From the NCBI RefSeq assembly GCF_002994045.1, contig NZ_MQUC01000003.1, forward strand, positions 1,836,501-1,900,500: DNA of 64,000 bases, read 5' to 3'. Shown one piece after another: positions 41,570 through 49,078 of the stretch. The position numbers and the translations under genes are program-made. The notes under the pieces were generated by a model that worked only from the letters and a program-made list of their open reading frames with translations, searched no databases and was not told the origin of the DNA. The stretch is from Nonlabens agnitus (lineage in GTDB: Bacteria > Bacteroidota > Bacteroidia > Flavobacteriales > Flavobacteriaceae). The number at the start of each line of letters is the position of its first letter. Position 1 is the stretch's first letter.

Positions 41570-42025
41570 CAGGCCAATTGCCTGCGGCCGTAGCTCTCCG
41601 CTATGAAATTTTGATTTTAAGGCTTGAGCACCAATCAATTCGAATGTGAGTAGGGGTAAAAACTACTAATCAGCCTGAAGAGCTTCAAAATTTCAAGACC
41701 TGCCTGCCGGCAGGCTCCCAATTTACTCATGTGTCTTCCTCTCGCTCCTACCTCGCTCGTCGGAGACATAAACGGCAAAGGTGTGAAACGCCTTGATCAA
41801 TAGGTAAGTGTATACTTGGCAAGGCCAAGCTTCCTCCACCAACTGGCACGAACATAGCATGAAGCGAATAAGGCACGCATTCCTCTCGCTGTGCTCGTCG
41901 GATGCAGGATGCTCCACGCGAGGCTTCTATTCAACAACATTAACTATATTCATCCATCAAAACCAATATATGGCAAGGTAACAGCCAAAGGTGAGGGAAC
42001 GCCTCACACGCATTATACCTTTGCC
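41568..42025 (+). repeat. ORF-less cassette, copy E6
   Basis: Full set of three hairpin inserts as in E1. It ends TATACCTTTGCC-GTT directly before the last cassette gene. Confidence 0.8.
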
Positions 42026-42041
42026 GTTGCCAGTAATTTAA

Positions 42042-42740
42042 ATGAACCACTTCAACCTCATATCGAGTTTAATTTTATTAGGATTAACAGTCCTTAGTAT
42101 TTGGCTTCCATTTAAAGAAGGAAATAAACGAACTGGAATTATAACTGGAATTATTTTGTTCATAATTATTGCTTGGACAATTTTAGCAGAATTGGAATTT
42201 CTTGTGATTTTTATTTGGCCATTTATTTTGGCATTTCAAATCATATTTCTGACTTATTGGACTTTTAGAGTATTTAAAAGACCGAAAATCGGAAAATATG
42301 TCTCAACTTTTTTGACTTTGGGTTTCATCTTATTATGTATGTCACCTTGGATAAGTGACTGGACTTTTACCAAAAATGATGCACGAAAATTATTAGCGCA
42401 ACATAATATTGAATTGAAAGACGATTTTAAAATCCTGAATAATGAAAGTGGCGGATTTATGGACTACACACACACTCTAAAAATTCAAATCTCGGATTCT
42501 GACAAATCGAGAATTGAAAAGGAAATAAGAGAATCCAAAGGGTTTTTAAAGATTGTAGATTTTAAAAATAATTTCCCTTCAGCGGACTATGAAACTTTTG
42601 AAAAATTGAATTTTGAAACGGAGAATTATCTTAATCGAGAATACTATATAAAAGAACCTATGGAAGATGGAACTATTCACTTTCATTTTCAACTTTCAAA
42701 GACAGAAAACGAATTACAATATATAGGAACTGATGAATAA
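42042..42740 (+). CDS. Hypothetical membrane protein (last cassette gene)
   Basis: The 232-residue protein has about four N-terminal membrane helices (LISSLILLGLTVLSIWL, TGIITGIILFIIIAW, FLVIFIWPFILAFQIIF, VSTFLTLGFILLCMSP). A soluble C-terminal domain of about 120 residues follows (NDARKLLAQHNIELKDDFKI, then HTLKIQISDSDKSRIEKEI, then HFHFQLSKTENELQYIG). No family is recognised. The cassette ends GTTGCCAGTAAT and ACTACTGGCAAC are complementary except for one base. Confidence 0.7.
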   Translation: MNHFNLISSLILLGLTVLSIWLPFKEGNKRTGIITGIILFIIIAWTILAELEFLVIFIWPFILAFQIIFLTYWTFRVFKRPKIGKYVSTFLTLGFILLCMSPWISDWTFTKNDARKLLAQHNIELKDDFKILNNESGGFMDYTHTLKIQISDSDKSRIEKEIRESKGFLKIVDFKNNFPSADYETFEKLNFETENYLNREYYIKEPMEDGTIHFHFQLSKTENELQYIGTDE

Positions 42741-42743
42741 AAA

Positions 42744-42830
42744 ACTACTGGCAACACCGTATATAATTTATTGCTAGTTCTAGCCTACTTACGAAAATCC
42801 TCTCGGATTTTCGCTTTGATAAGAAGAGCA
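42744..42830 (+). repeat. Truncated attC-like site closing the array
   Basis: R'' ACTACTGGCAAC, CCGTATATAATTTATTGC, then AAAATCCTCTCGGATTTTCGC, after which the right arm and GTT are missing. The array therefore ends in a half site. Confidence 0.75.
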
Positions 42831-43126
42831 ATTAAAACCCATCCAGCACGCATTCCTCTTTTCATACATAGCAATGCCATATGTACCACATGAGTCACCA
42901 TTTGAGAAAATCGCCTTACACCGTCAATTCAAAGCAGTCAAACATTCAAGTACAAGTAAACAATTACTCCATTTGAACAAAATTTGGTTCCCAATCACGC
43001 TGTCATTTAACAAACAGCGTGTTAAGCTGTTAAGTCTTTCTTAATCCAGCTGGTTATCATGGGATTAGTTTGGGTTTGGCCATTGCATTTTTCACCTTTA
43101 CCACTCACACAAAAAAGTGAATTATT
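42831..43126. other. Right boundary region without a gene
   Basis: Between the half attC and the FKBP gene. It contains ACGCTG...CAGCGT (42990-43020), able to form a small hairpin. Nothing else is recognised. Confidence 0.5.
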
Positions 43127-43558
43127 ATGAGTCAAGTACAAGCAAACGATACGGTAAAAGTTCATTACACGGGTAAATTGAAAAATGACGGTCGTGTTTT
43201 TGATACATCAGAAAATAGAGAACCTTTAGAAGCAAAATTGGGCCAGAACCAATTGATTCCAGGTTTTGAAAAAGGACTGACTGGAATGAAAGTGAATGAG
43301 AAAAAAACAATTGAAATCCCTATGGCTGAAGCCTACGGTGATGTTCAAAAAGAATTGTTCCATAAAGTTGAACGCAATCAACTGCCAGAAGAAATCAAAC
43401 CAGAAGTAGGAATGGGATTGATGGCAAAAAATCCAGATGGGTCTGAGCGTCAATTGCGCGTTGCAGATGTGAAGGATGATTTTATCATTGTAGATGCCAA
43501 TCACCCACTTGCCGGACAAGACCTAGTATTTGAACTAGAAGTTGTCGGTATCAACTAG
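43127..43558 (+). CDS. FKBP-type peptidyl-prolyl cis-trans isomerase (SlyD-like)
   Basis: The 143-residue protein has the SlyD-type layout: the FKBP core (DTVKVHYTGKLKNDGRVFD, LIPGFEKGLTGMKVNEKK, EAYGDV), the inserted chaperone flap (ELFHKVERNQLPEEIKPEVG), and the closing strands ANHPLAGQDLVFELEVVGI. The His/Cys-rich metal-binding tail of E. coli SlyD is absent. It catalyses proline isomerisation and aids folding in the cytoplasm. It is the first core gene right of the array and is followed by a strong terminator. Confidence 0.93.
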   Translation: MSQVQANDTVKVHYTGKLKNDGRVFDTSENREPLEAKLGQNQLIPGFEKGLTGMKVNEKKTIEIPMAEAYGDVQKELFHKVERNQLPEEIKPEVGMGLMAKNPDGSERQLRVADVKDDFIIVDANHPLAGQDLVFELEVVGIN

Positions 43559-43584
43559 AAGTTGGATCTCAATTGAGATTTGAA

Positions 43585-43623
43585 TAAAAAATCCCTTCTG
43601 TATAAACTACAGAAGGGATTTTT
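43585..43623 (+). terminator. Terminator after the FKBP gene
   Basis: A stem AAAAAATCCCTTCTGT / ACAGAAGGGATTTTT with a 7-nt loop, 27 bp after the stop codon. Confidence 0.9.
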
Positions 43624-43749
43624 CTTTGGTCCTCAATCAGCACGGTTTTATCAATACTCGTGATGAAAAGATTATCTGATATCAAAATCTAAAACTTCAG
43701 GATTGAACTGAAATCACCTATGTGGTAGTATGGATGGCTAGATCTTATT

Positions 43750-44127
43750 CTAGCATGTCTTCGTCGCCAGCAGTCTTTGTACCTTATAAACATCTACTGC
43801 CTTTGAGAATTTCTTACTTACACTGGGCAAGTTCTCGCTTGAGATCCAGATTTTAAGTTCTGCATCACGGTCAAAGGTCCCAGCAGTCTCCAGTGAGAAT
43901 CTTGAGATGCTTTTGTAAGGCATGGACTTCATGTCCATTTTTTTTCCCGTGAGCCCTTGTTTGTCAATCAAGATCAAGCGCTTTGTGGTAAACAGGAATA
44001 CATCTCTAAAAAGGACAAATCCCATTTCAATAGTTTCGCCTTCAATAAGGAGATGTCCATATTCTTTCAACAATTCTTCTGCAGTAACTTCTCCTGCATT
44101 ACCTAACATTTTATCTATAAAACTCAT
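43750..44127 (-). CDS. PH-domain-containing protein (bacterial PH, YokE/PF08000-like)
   Basis: The 125-residue protein reads as a single bacterial pleckstrin-homology fold: VTAEELLKEYGHLLIEGETIEM, FVLFRDVFLFTTKRLILIDKQG, then MDMKSMPYKSISRFSLETAG, then LKIWISSE, and a closing helix. Such proteins are small cytosolic or membrane-associated proteins of unknown biochemical role. No signal peptide. It lies downstream of the rhodopsin gene on the same strand, but a terminator separates the two, so it is probably independently expressed. Confidence 0.85.
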   Translation of the reverse strand: MSFIDKMLGNAGEVTAEELLKEYGHLLIEGETIEMGFVLFRDVFLFTTKRLILIDKQGLTGKKMDMKSMPYKSISRFSLETAGTFDRDAELKIWISSENLPSVSKKFSKAVDVYKVQRLLATKTC

Positions 44128-44230
44128 GTGCTATTACCTAGTTATTGATTTGTAATAAAAATAGAAATAGTTAGCAGCAAGCATGGTATAATGGTGTTAA
44201 AGAATGTCGTCCGATTCATAAATTAAAAAA

Positions 44231-44254
44231 GCCACTTCCCAAAAGGAAAGTGGC
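44231..44254 (-). terminator. Terminator after the proteorhodopsin gene
   Basis: A stem GCCACTTCC / GGAAAGTGGC. The A-run at 44225-44230 gives a U-tract on the minus-strand transcript. Confidence 0.85.
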
Positions 44255-44277
44255 TCGTTTATTAGTATTTAAAAAAC

Positions 44278-45042
44278 TTATGCGGTTTCTTTCTCCTTCA
44301 TAGAGCTCGTTGCCAGAGCATAAATTACTAGACCAAAACCGATTTTGTTAATGGCATCTCCTATGTTGTACACCACATCCATAGACTCTTGAGCCGCCTT
44401 AGGATCTTCTACTAACTGTAGACCGAATAAACCACCTTCAGTTCCTAAAATGTATCCTAGTGGATAGATCGCCCATCCAACAAGAACGAACCAACAAAGT
44501 ATTTTGTGCGCTTTTAAGACGGACCCACCTGCAGATACGGCAAGTTTCTTAGCCTCACCAAACCAGATGATGTAAACGATCACAAAGTATGCGATACCTG
44601 AGATCAATCCCCAAACCCATTGCGCTGTCGGGTTTCCTAAAGCTACAACCTCGCCAAAGTATCCTGTTACCAGCATGACTACAGATAGGAAAATCAACTT
44701 CCACATCAAGCCTACTTTTGCACCAGCTACCTTTAAAATAAGATAAAACTCCACACACATAAGTGGCACGGTCAATACCCAGTCAACGTATCTAAAAAAC
44801 GTTGGAGACTCGTCAAATGAGGAATAATAATCTCTCATGTAGAAGTAATGCACTGCTGCAATAAAGGTTATCAAACCAGAAACTAACACAGATGTTCTCC
44901 ATTTAGTATTGAAATTACTCAATGACAAAAAGAAGAATGCGCTGGCGGCCATCATGGCCATACTACCTACAAAAAAGGTAAAACCAACATAATCGTCGGT
45001 AGCCATTTGCGCTACGTCCAAACTTAAAAGTAAAGATTTCAT
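44278..45042 (-). CDS. Proteorhodopsin, light-driven proton pump (green-tuned)
   Basis: The 254-residue, seven-helix protein. Helix C reads RYVDWVLTVPLMCVEFYLI: Arg84, proton acceptor Asp87, Thr91 and donor Glu98 form the DTE pattern of H+ pumps. Met95 stands at the spectral-tuning position (105 in GPR), predicting green absorption. His65 (AAVHYFYMR) would pair with the acceptor Asp, and the retinal Lys233 is in NIGDAINKIGFG. It pumps protons outward in light. No blh or carotenoid gene is present in the window, so retinal synthesis must be encoded elsewhere. It is a single-gene unit with its own terminator. Confidence 0.96.
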   Translation of the reverse strand: MKSLLLSLDVAQMATDDYVGFTFFVGSMAMMAASAFFFLSLSNFNTKWRTSVLVSGLITFIAAVHYFYMRDYYSSFDESPTFFRYVDWVLTVPLMCVEFYLILKVAGAKVGLMWKLIFLSVVMLVTGYFGEVVALGNPTAQWVWGLISGIAYFVIVYIIWFGEAKKLAVSAGGSVLKAHKILCWFVLVGWAIYPLGYILGTEGGLFGLQLVEDPKAAQESMDVVYNIGDAINKIGFGLVIYALATSSMKEKETA

Positions 45043-45379
45043 AAAATAATAGTTTTGTTGTTATTTGGTTAATGTCGTCGTTAGCAATTAAAGCTAACGC
45101 CGTTTTGTTGAAAAAAGATAATTTTTTAGAAATTATTAATTATTCAGGATTAAGATACTGTATAAATCACGATAATCTAAACTTACACCCTGTTTTCCTA
45201 CAAATACCATAAACAACCATATCTGTTCTATGATATAGCAGATTATTTTCTTGAAGCAAGATCTCGCTTTCGCGAAAGCGAACACACCCATTGCCATATC
45301 TAGTAGATTAACATTGTAAAACCTTGAACGCCATGCAACGAAATTCTATCTTTGCTATCTTCAAAAACGAGTATAGAAT
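45043..45379. other. Divergent intergenic region between proteorhodopsin and ffh
   Basis: It should hold both promoters. Close to the rhodopsin start a small hairpin CGTTAGC / GCTAACG (45079-45099) lies in the presumed leader. A palindrome copy is at 45265-45280. No clear TTG/TAnnTTTG promoter was found by eye. Confidence 0.5.
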
Positions 45380-46708
45380 ATGTTTGATAATTTAACGGAT
45401 AAGCTGGACAAAGCGATGCACGTCCTTAAGGGACACGGTAGCATCACAGAAGTCAACGTTGCAGATACACTAAAAGAAATACGTCGCGCACTCGTAGATG
45501 CCGATGTCAATTATAAAATTGCCAAAGAATTTACCGCAACGGCAAAGCAAAAGGCACTAGGTCAAGGCGTTCTCACAACCCTCAAACCGGGACAGCTGCT
45601 TACTAAAATTGTCAAGGACGAGTTAACAGAACTAATGGGCGGCTCTGTAGAGGGCATCAATCTTTCTGGTAACCCTAGCATCATCTTGATGTCTGGTCTA
45701 CAAGGTTCTGGTAAAACGACCTTTTCTGGTAAACTGGCTAACTTCCTTAAAACCAAAAAGAGTAAAAAACCTTTGTTGGTTGCCTGCGATATCTATCGTC
45801 CTGCGGCGATCGACCAGCTGCACGTTGTAGGTGAACAAATAGGTGTTGAAGTATTTTCCAATCGTGATGAGAAAGATCCTGTAAAGATCTCTCAAGCCGC
45901 GATCGCCTATGCCAAGCAAAACGGATTTAATGCGGTGATTATAGATACCGCTGGTCGACTTGCCATTGATGAGCAAATGATGACTGAGATTGCAGACGTT
46001 CATGCTGCGGTCAAACCACACGAGACCTTATTTGTAGTAGATTCCATGACGGGTCAGGATGCGGTCAATACGGCCAAGGCCTTTAACGAGCGCCTAAATT
46101 TTGATGGTGTCGTCTTAACTAAGCTTGATGGTGATACTCGCGGTGGTGCGGCCTTGTCGATCAAGTCTGTCGTGGACAAGCCTATCAAGTTTATTGGTAC
46201 TGGTGAGAAAATGGAAGCGATCGATGTGTTCTATCCAGAACGTATGGCAGATCGTATTCTGGGAATGGGTGATGTCGTATCACTGGTAGAGCGTGCCCAA
46301 GAGCAGTTTGATGAAGAGGAAGCCCGCAAGCTGAGTAAGAAGATTGCTAAAAATCAATTCGGGTTTGATGATTTCTTGAACCAGATCCAGCAGATCAAGA
46401 AAATGGGAAACATGAAGGATCTCATGGGAATGATTCCTGGCGCTGGTAAAATGTTGAAAGATGTGGATATTGACGATGATGCCTTTAAAGGTATTGAAGC
46501 CATTATCCATTCCATGACCGTGCAGGAAAGAACACAGCCACAAGTCATCAACGGCTCCCGTAAAAAACGCATTGCTGCCGGTAGTGGTACGTCAGTAACA
46601 GAGGTCAATCAGCTGTTAAAACAATTTGACCAGATGAGTAAAATGATGAAGATGATGCAAGGCGGCAAAGGCAAGGCGATGATGCAGGCCATGAGTAAAA
46701 TGAGGTAA
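45380..46708 (+). CDS. ffh: Signal recognition particle protein Ffh
   Basis: 442 residues, normal length. N domain, then G domain with GLQGSGKTTFSGKLA (P-loop), DIYRPAAIDQL, IIDTAGRLAIDE, TKLDGDTRGGAAL and IGTGEKMEAIDVFYPERMADRILGMGD, then the Met-rich M domain (KKMGNMKDLMGMIPGAGKM; MMKMMQGGKGKAMMQAMSKM) that binds 4.5S RNA and signal sequences. It targets nascent membrane proteins to FtsY and the translocon. folD follows after 26 bp and is likely cotranscribed. Confidence 0.98.
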   Translation: MFDNLTDKLDKAMHVLKGHGSITEVNVADTLKEIRRALVDADVNYKIAKEFTATAKQKALGQGVLTTLKPGQLLTKIVKDELTELMGGSVEGINLSGNPSIILMSGLQGSGKTTFSGKLANFLKTKKSKKPLLVACDIYRPAAIDQLHVVGEQIGVEVFSNRDEKDPVKISQAAIAYAKQNGFNAVIIDTAGRLAIDEQMMTEIADVHAAVKPHETLFVVDSMTGQDAVNTAKAFNERLNFDGVVLTKLDGDTRGGAALSIKSVVDKPIKFIGTGEKMEAIDVFYPERMADRILGMGDVVSLVERAQEQFDEEEARKLSKKIAKNQFGFDDFLNQIQQIKKMGNMKDLMGMIPGAGKMLKDVDIDDDAFKGIEAIIHSMTVQERTQPQVINGSRKKRIAAGSGTSVTEVNQLLKQFDQMSKMMKMMQGGKGKAMMQAMSKMR

Positions 46709-46734
46709 TTCCAGTAAATTTTAAAAAAGATCCA

Positions 46735-47625
46735 ATGATTATTCTTGACGGTAAAAAAACTTCAAATGATATAAAGGACGAGATCACAGAGATCGTCCAG
46801 GAAATGAAGAACAATGGTGAGAAGGTACCACACCTGGCCGCGGTAATTGTTGGAAACGATGGTGCGAGTTTGACTTATGTAGGTTCAAAAGTTCGCGCTT
46901 GTGAGCGTGTAGGTTTTGAAAGTACCATGGTACGCATGCCCAACACCACTAGTGAAACGGAATTACTGCGTGAGATCCATAAACTGAACAACAATCCAGA
47001 CATCGACGGCTTTATCGTCCAGTTGCCATTACCCAAGCAAATCGATACCCAAAAAGTCTTGATGGCCGTAGACCCAGATAAGGATGTGGATGGATTCCAT
47101 CCTACCAACTTTGGCCGCATGGCGCTGGATATGAGCACCTTTATTCCCGCAACGCCTTTTGGTATTCTGGAATTGCTGGAGCGTTACGAGGTTTCTACAA
47201 AAGGGAAACATACCGTAGTTATAGGGCGTTCCCATATCGTGGGTCGTCCCATGAGTATCTTGATGGGTAGAAAAGGGTTCCCAGGTAATTCTACCGTGAC
47301 CCTAACGCACAGTCACACTAAAAATATTACTCAGATCACCTCTCAGGCAGATATCATCATCACTGCTTTGGGAGTTCCAGGTTTCCTTAAAGCCGAAATG
47401 GTCAAAGACGGCGCCGTTATCATCGATGTGGGAATCACACGCGTTCCAGATGAAACCCGCGAGCGCGGTTATTACATCACGGGAGATGTGGACTATGAAA
47501 ACGTTTCCAAAAAAGCCAGTCACATCACTCCAGTTCCTGGCGGTGTTGGTCCTATGACTATCGCCATGTTGTTGAAAAACACGCTTTTAGCTAGAGAAAG
47601 ACATAGAGAAGCTGCAAAAAAATAG
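46735..47625 (+). CDS. folD: Bifunctional methylenetetrahydrofolate dehydrogenase/cyclohydrolase
   Basis: 296 residues with the FolD signatures VGNDGASLTYVGSKVRACE (catalytic Lys), GFIVQLPLPKQID, PDKDVDGFHPTNFGRM, the Rossmann GRSHIVGRPMSILMG, and ITPVPGGVGPMTIAMLL. It interconverts 5,10-methylene- and 10-formyl-tetrahydrofolate in the cytoplasm. It is separated from ffh by 26 bp in the same direction. A palindrome copy follows 14 bp after the stop (47640-47655). Confidence 0.98.
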   Translation: MIILDGKKTSNDIKDEITEIVQEMKNNGEKVPHLAAVIVGNDGASLTYVGSKVRACERVGFESTMVRMPNTTSETELLREIHKLNNNPDIDGFIVQLPLPKQIDTQKVLMAVDPDKDVDGFHPTNFGRMALDMSTFIPATPFGILELLERYEVSTKGKHTVVIGRSHIVGRPMSILMGRKGFPGNSTVTLTHSHTKNITQITSQADIIITALGVPGFLKAEMVKDGAVIIDVGITRVPDETRERGYYITGDVDYENVSKKASHITPVPGGVGPMTIAMLLKNTLLARERHREAAKK

Positions 47626-47722
47626 TGGTTTGTTGAGTTCGCTTTCGCGAAAGCGAACTAAAAATATCATCTTGCCCTACGCAACCTTTTGAGGAATGGA
47701 TCATCTATAGAGAAACCAATCT

Positions 47723-48202
47723 ATGAAAGCTGTTCGTGTTTACTCCATTCTATTGGGCCTGGTACTATTAACCACGGCTTTCCAGTGCGACGAAGATTCT
47801 GTTTTTAATCAAGACCTTGTGGGCACTTGGGAACATGTCACCACCGATGGTGATATTGAACGAAAGGAGTTTTTCAATTTTAGGGCTGATGGTACCTACA
47901 TCTACAGCGTTACGGGAATCGATCTCGGCACCCAAGAGGTTCTGGGTTTCCAGAAGTATGAAGAAGGTCGATGGGTTGCCATCAATGGCAACAAACTCGA
48001 GCTTTATCTGGAGGTATTTGAGATAAGTACCGATGGTGGTTATACTACAAGGGAAAATCTTGAACGAACCAATTCTGGAGATCCAGTTTATTTCTACACT
48101 TTAAATGAATCAGGTCAAGAATTAACTCTTGAACCTGATTGCCCACCAAATGCCAGCTGTATTGGCCCTGTCACCTACCTGAGAATCGTACAAGAAATCT
48201 AG
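47723..48202 (+). CDS. Lipocalin-like exported protein of unknown function
   Basis: 159 residues. The N-terminus MKAVRVYSILLGLVLLTTAFQC is a signal with a Cys at position 22, so it is probably a lipoprotein although the lipobox is weak. The mature part has DLVGTWEHVTTDGDIERKEFF, a lipocalin-like opening with GTW, then regular strands FRADGTYIYSV, RWVAINGNKLELYLEV and SGQELTLEPDCPP. No ligand can be inferred. It converges with the metalloprotease-like gene ending at 48207, only 4 bp away. Confidence 0.75.
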   Translation: MKAVRVYSILLGLVLLTTAFQCDEDSVFNQDLVGTWEHVTTDGDIERKEFFNFRADGTYIYSVTGIDLGTQEVLGFQKYEEGRWVAINGNKLELYLEVFEISTDGGYTTRENLERTNSGDPVYFYTLNESGQELTLEPDCPPNASCIGPVTYLRIVQEI

Positions 48203-48206
48203 AAGC

Positions 48207-48980
48207 TTACCTGCCGCCATTCGCACGCAAATCTGCCAGACATTGTGCATCGAGTTGTGGTATGCTGCTCATGTTCATCATGTTTAGAACATTACCACCG
48301 TTAATTTCAAAAAACATCAAACAACCCTGTACATCGCAATGATTCTCGTTATCGGCATCTTCATGCTGGCTTTGTAAAGGTGTACCTAGATTGACTAAGC
48401 CCATAAGATGGGTAAACTCATGGTTGTAAACCGTGGTTTCCAGATTCACTCGTGATGGCTGATTCAAACCACCGCTAAAACGCTCGATGGTACTTTGATA
48501 GATGACCAGCGATGTGTTGCGATACGCGGTTCCCAAAACCACAGAATTACCTTCATCTCTTTCATTAGGTTTATCTGCCACAATGATGCTCACGGCGATA
48601 GTATTATCTCTAGTAAAACTCGTTCTGTTCGCTTGTTCCAGATCGTCAATTTCTTCTATAGTGTAGTTCTCTCCAGTGCTGTCTGTAATGTTGCGTTCAA
48701 TGATGGTAATACCATCAGGTTTATTAAGTCGCTCTTGCAAAAACGTTCTTAGGTTCACTAGCGTTTCCGTTTCTGGTCTTGCACCGTTGATATAGATCAC
48801 CTCAATCTCAAGTTGATCATATTCTGCAGATCTTAGTAGCTCTTCTGCACTGGCACCGGTAGCCCTTAGGTTAGCATTTCCATTGCCTGCGTTGTTACCG
48901 TTATCCACATGATTATTACCATCATCGCTGGAGCAACCCATTAGACTGATGGCGAATAAAAGCGTTATTAATTTTTTCAT
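48207..48980 (-). CDS. Metzincin-like zinc metalloprotease lipoprotein
   Basis: 257 residues. MKKLITLLFAISLMGCSSDD is a lipoprotein signal (Cys16) followed by an Asn/Gly/Asp-rich linker. Zinc-site motif NHEFTHLMGLVNLG (HExxHxxG) at about residue 190, with later His/Cys residues (QHEDADNENHCDVQGCLMFF) that could provide the third ligand and Met-turn. Strands before it include TIAVSIIVADKP. A membrane-anchored extracytoplasmic protease is inferred; the substrate is unknown. The third zinc ligand is not in the canonical spacing, so activity is unproven. Confidence 0.75.
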   Translation of the reverse strand: MKKLITLLFAISLMGCSSDDGNNHVDNGNNAGNGNANLRATGASAEELLRSAEYDQLEIEVIYINGARPETETLVNLRTFLQERLNKPDGITIIERNITDSTGENYTIEEIDDLEQANRTSFTRDNTIAVSIIVADKPNERDEGNSVVLGTAYRNTSLVIYQSTIERFSGGLNQPSRVNLETTVYNHEFTHLMGLVNLGTPLQSQHEDADNENHCDVQGCLMFFEINGGNVLNMMNMSSIPQLDAQCLADLRANGGR

Positions 48981-49078
48981 TTTTAAGTATTATAGTTACA
49001 AATTAGGTGGATCACACCTAAAAGCCAAAAGCTTCTTTTTAAATTGCCATAACTTTAAGAAATGGCCTTGAGCCCTGC

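Larger units (their letters stand above)
22105..42830 (+). mobile_element. Non-canonical integron-like gene cassette array (about 20 cassettes)
   Basis: Cassette boundaries at GTT: 22105, 22634, 23094, 23439 (CTT), 27274, 28033 (TTT), 28493, 29449, 29894, 31067, 31874, 32313, 34450, 35167, 38519, 39249, 39632, 40535, 41567 and 42025. Each coding cassette starts with GTT-N6-M-A-T. After its gene it carries AC-K-N6-AAC, whose N6 is the reverse complement of its own start, followed by a hairpin-forming 130-200 bp region up to the next GTT. In integrons the same relation holds between R' at the cassette start and R'' of the same cassette, because crossover is at G/TT. One gene reads against the array (23105-23323). 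Array DNA is visibly AT-richer than the flanks. Confidence 0.85.

Noticed and set aside
22105..42830. Conjugative transposon or prophage explanation for the accessory region
   Set aside because: No tra, mob, capsid, terminase or replication genes; single-gene units bounded by paired repeats fit cassettes better.
22105..42830. Classical integron with GTTRRRY attC sites
   Set aside because: Many starts violate GTTRRRY (for example GTTGTGC, GTTGCCA) and the recombinase lacks the IntI insertion domain, so the array is called integron-like only.
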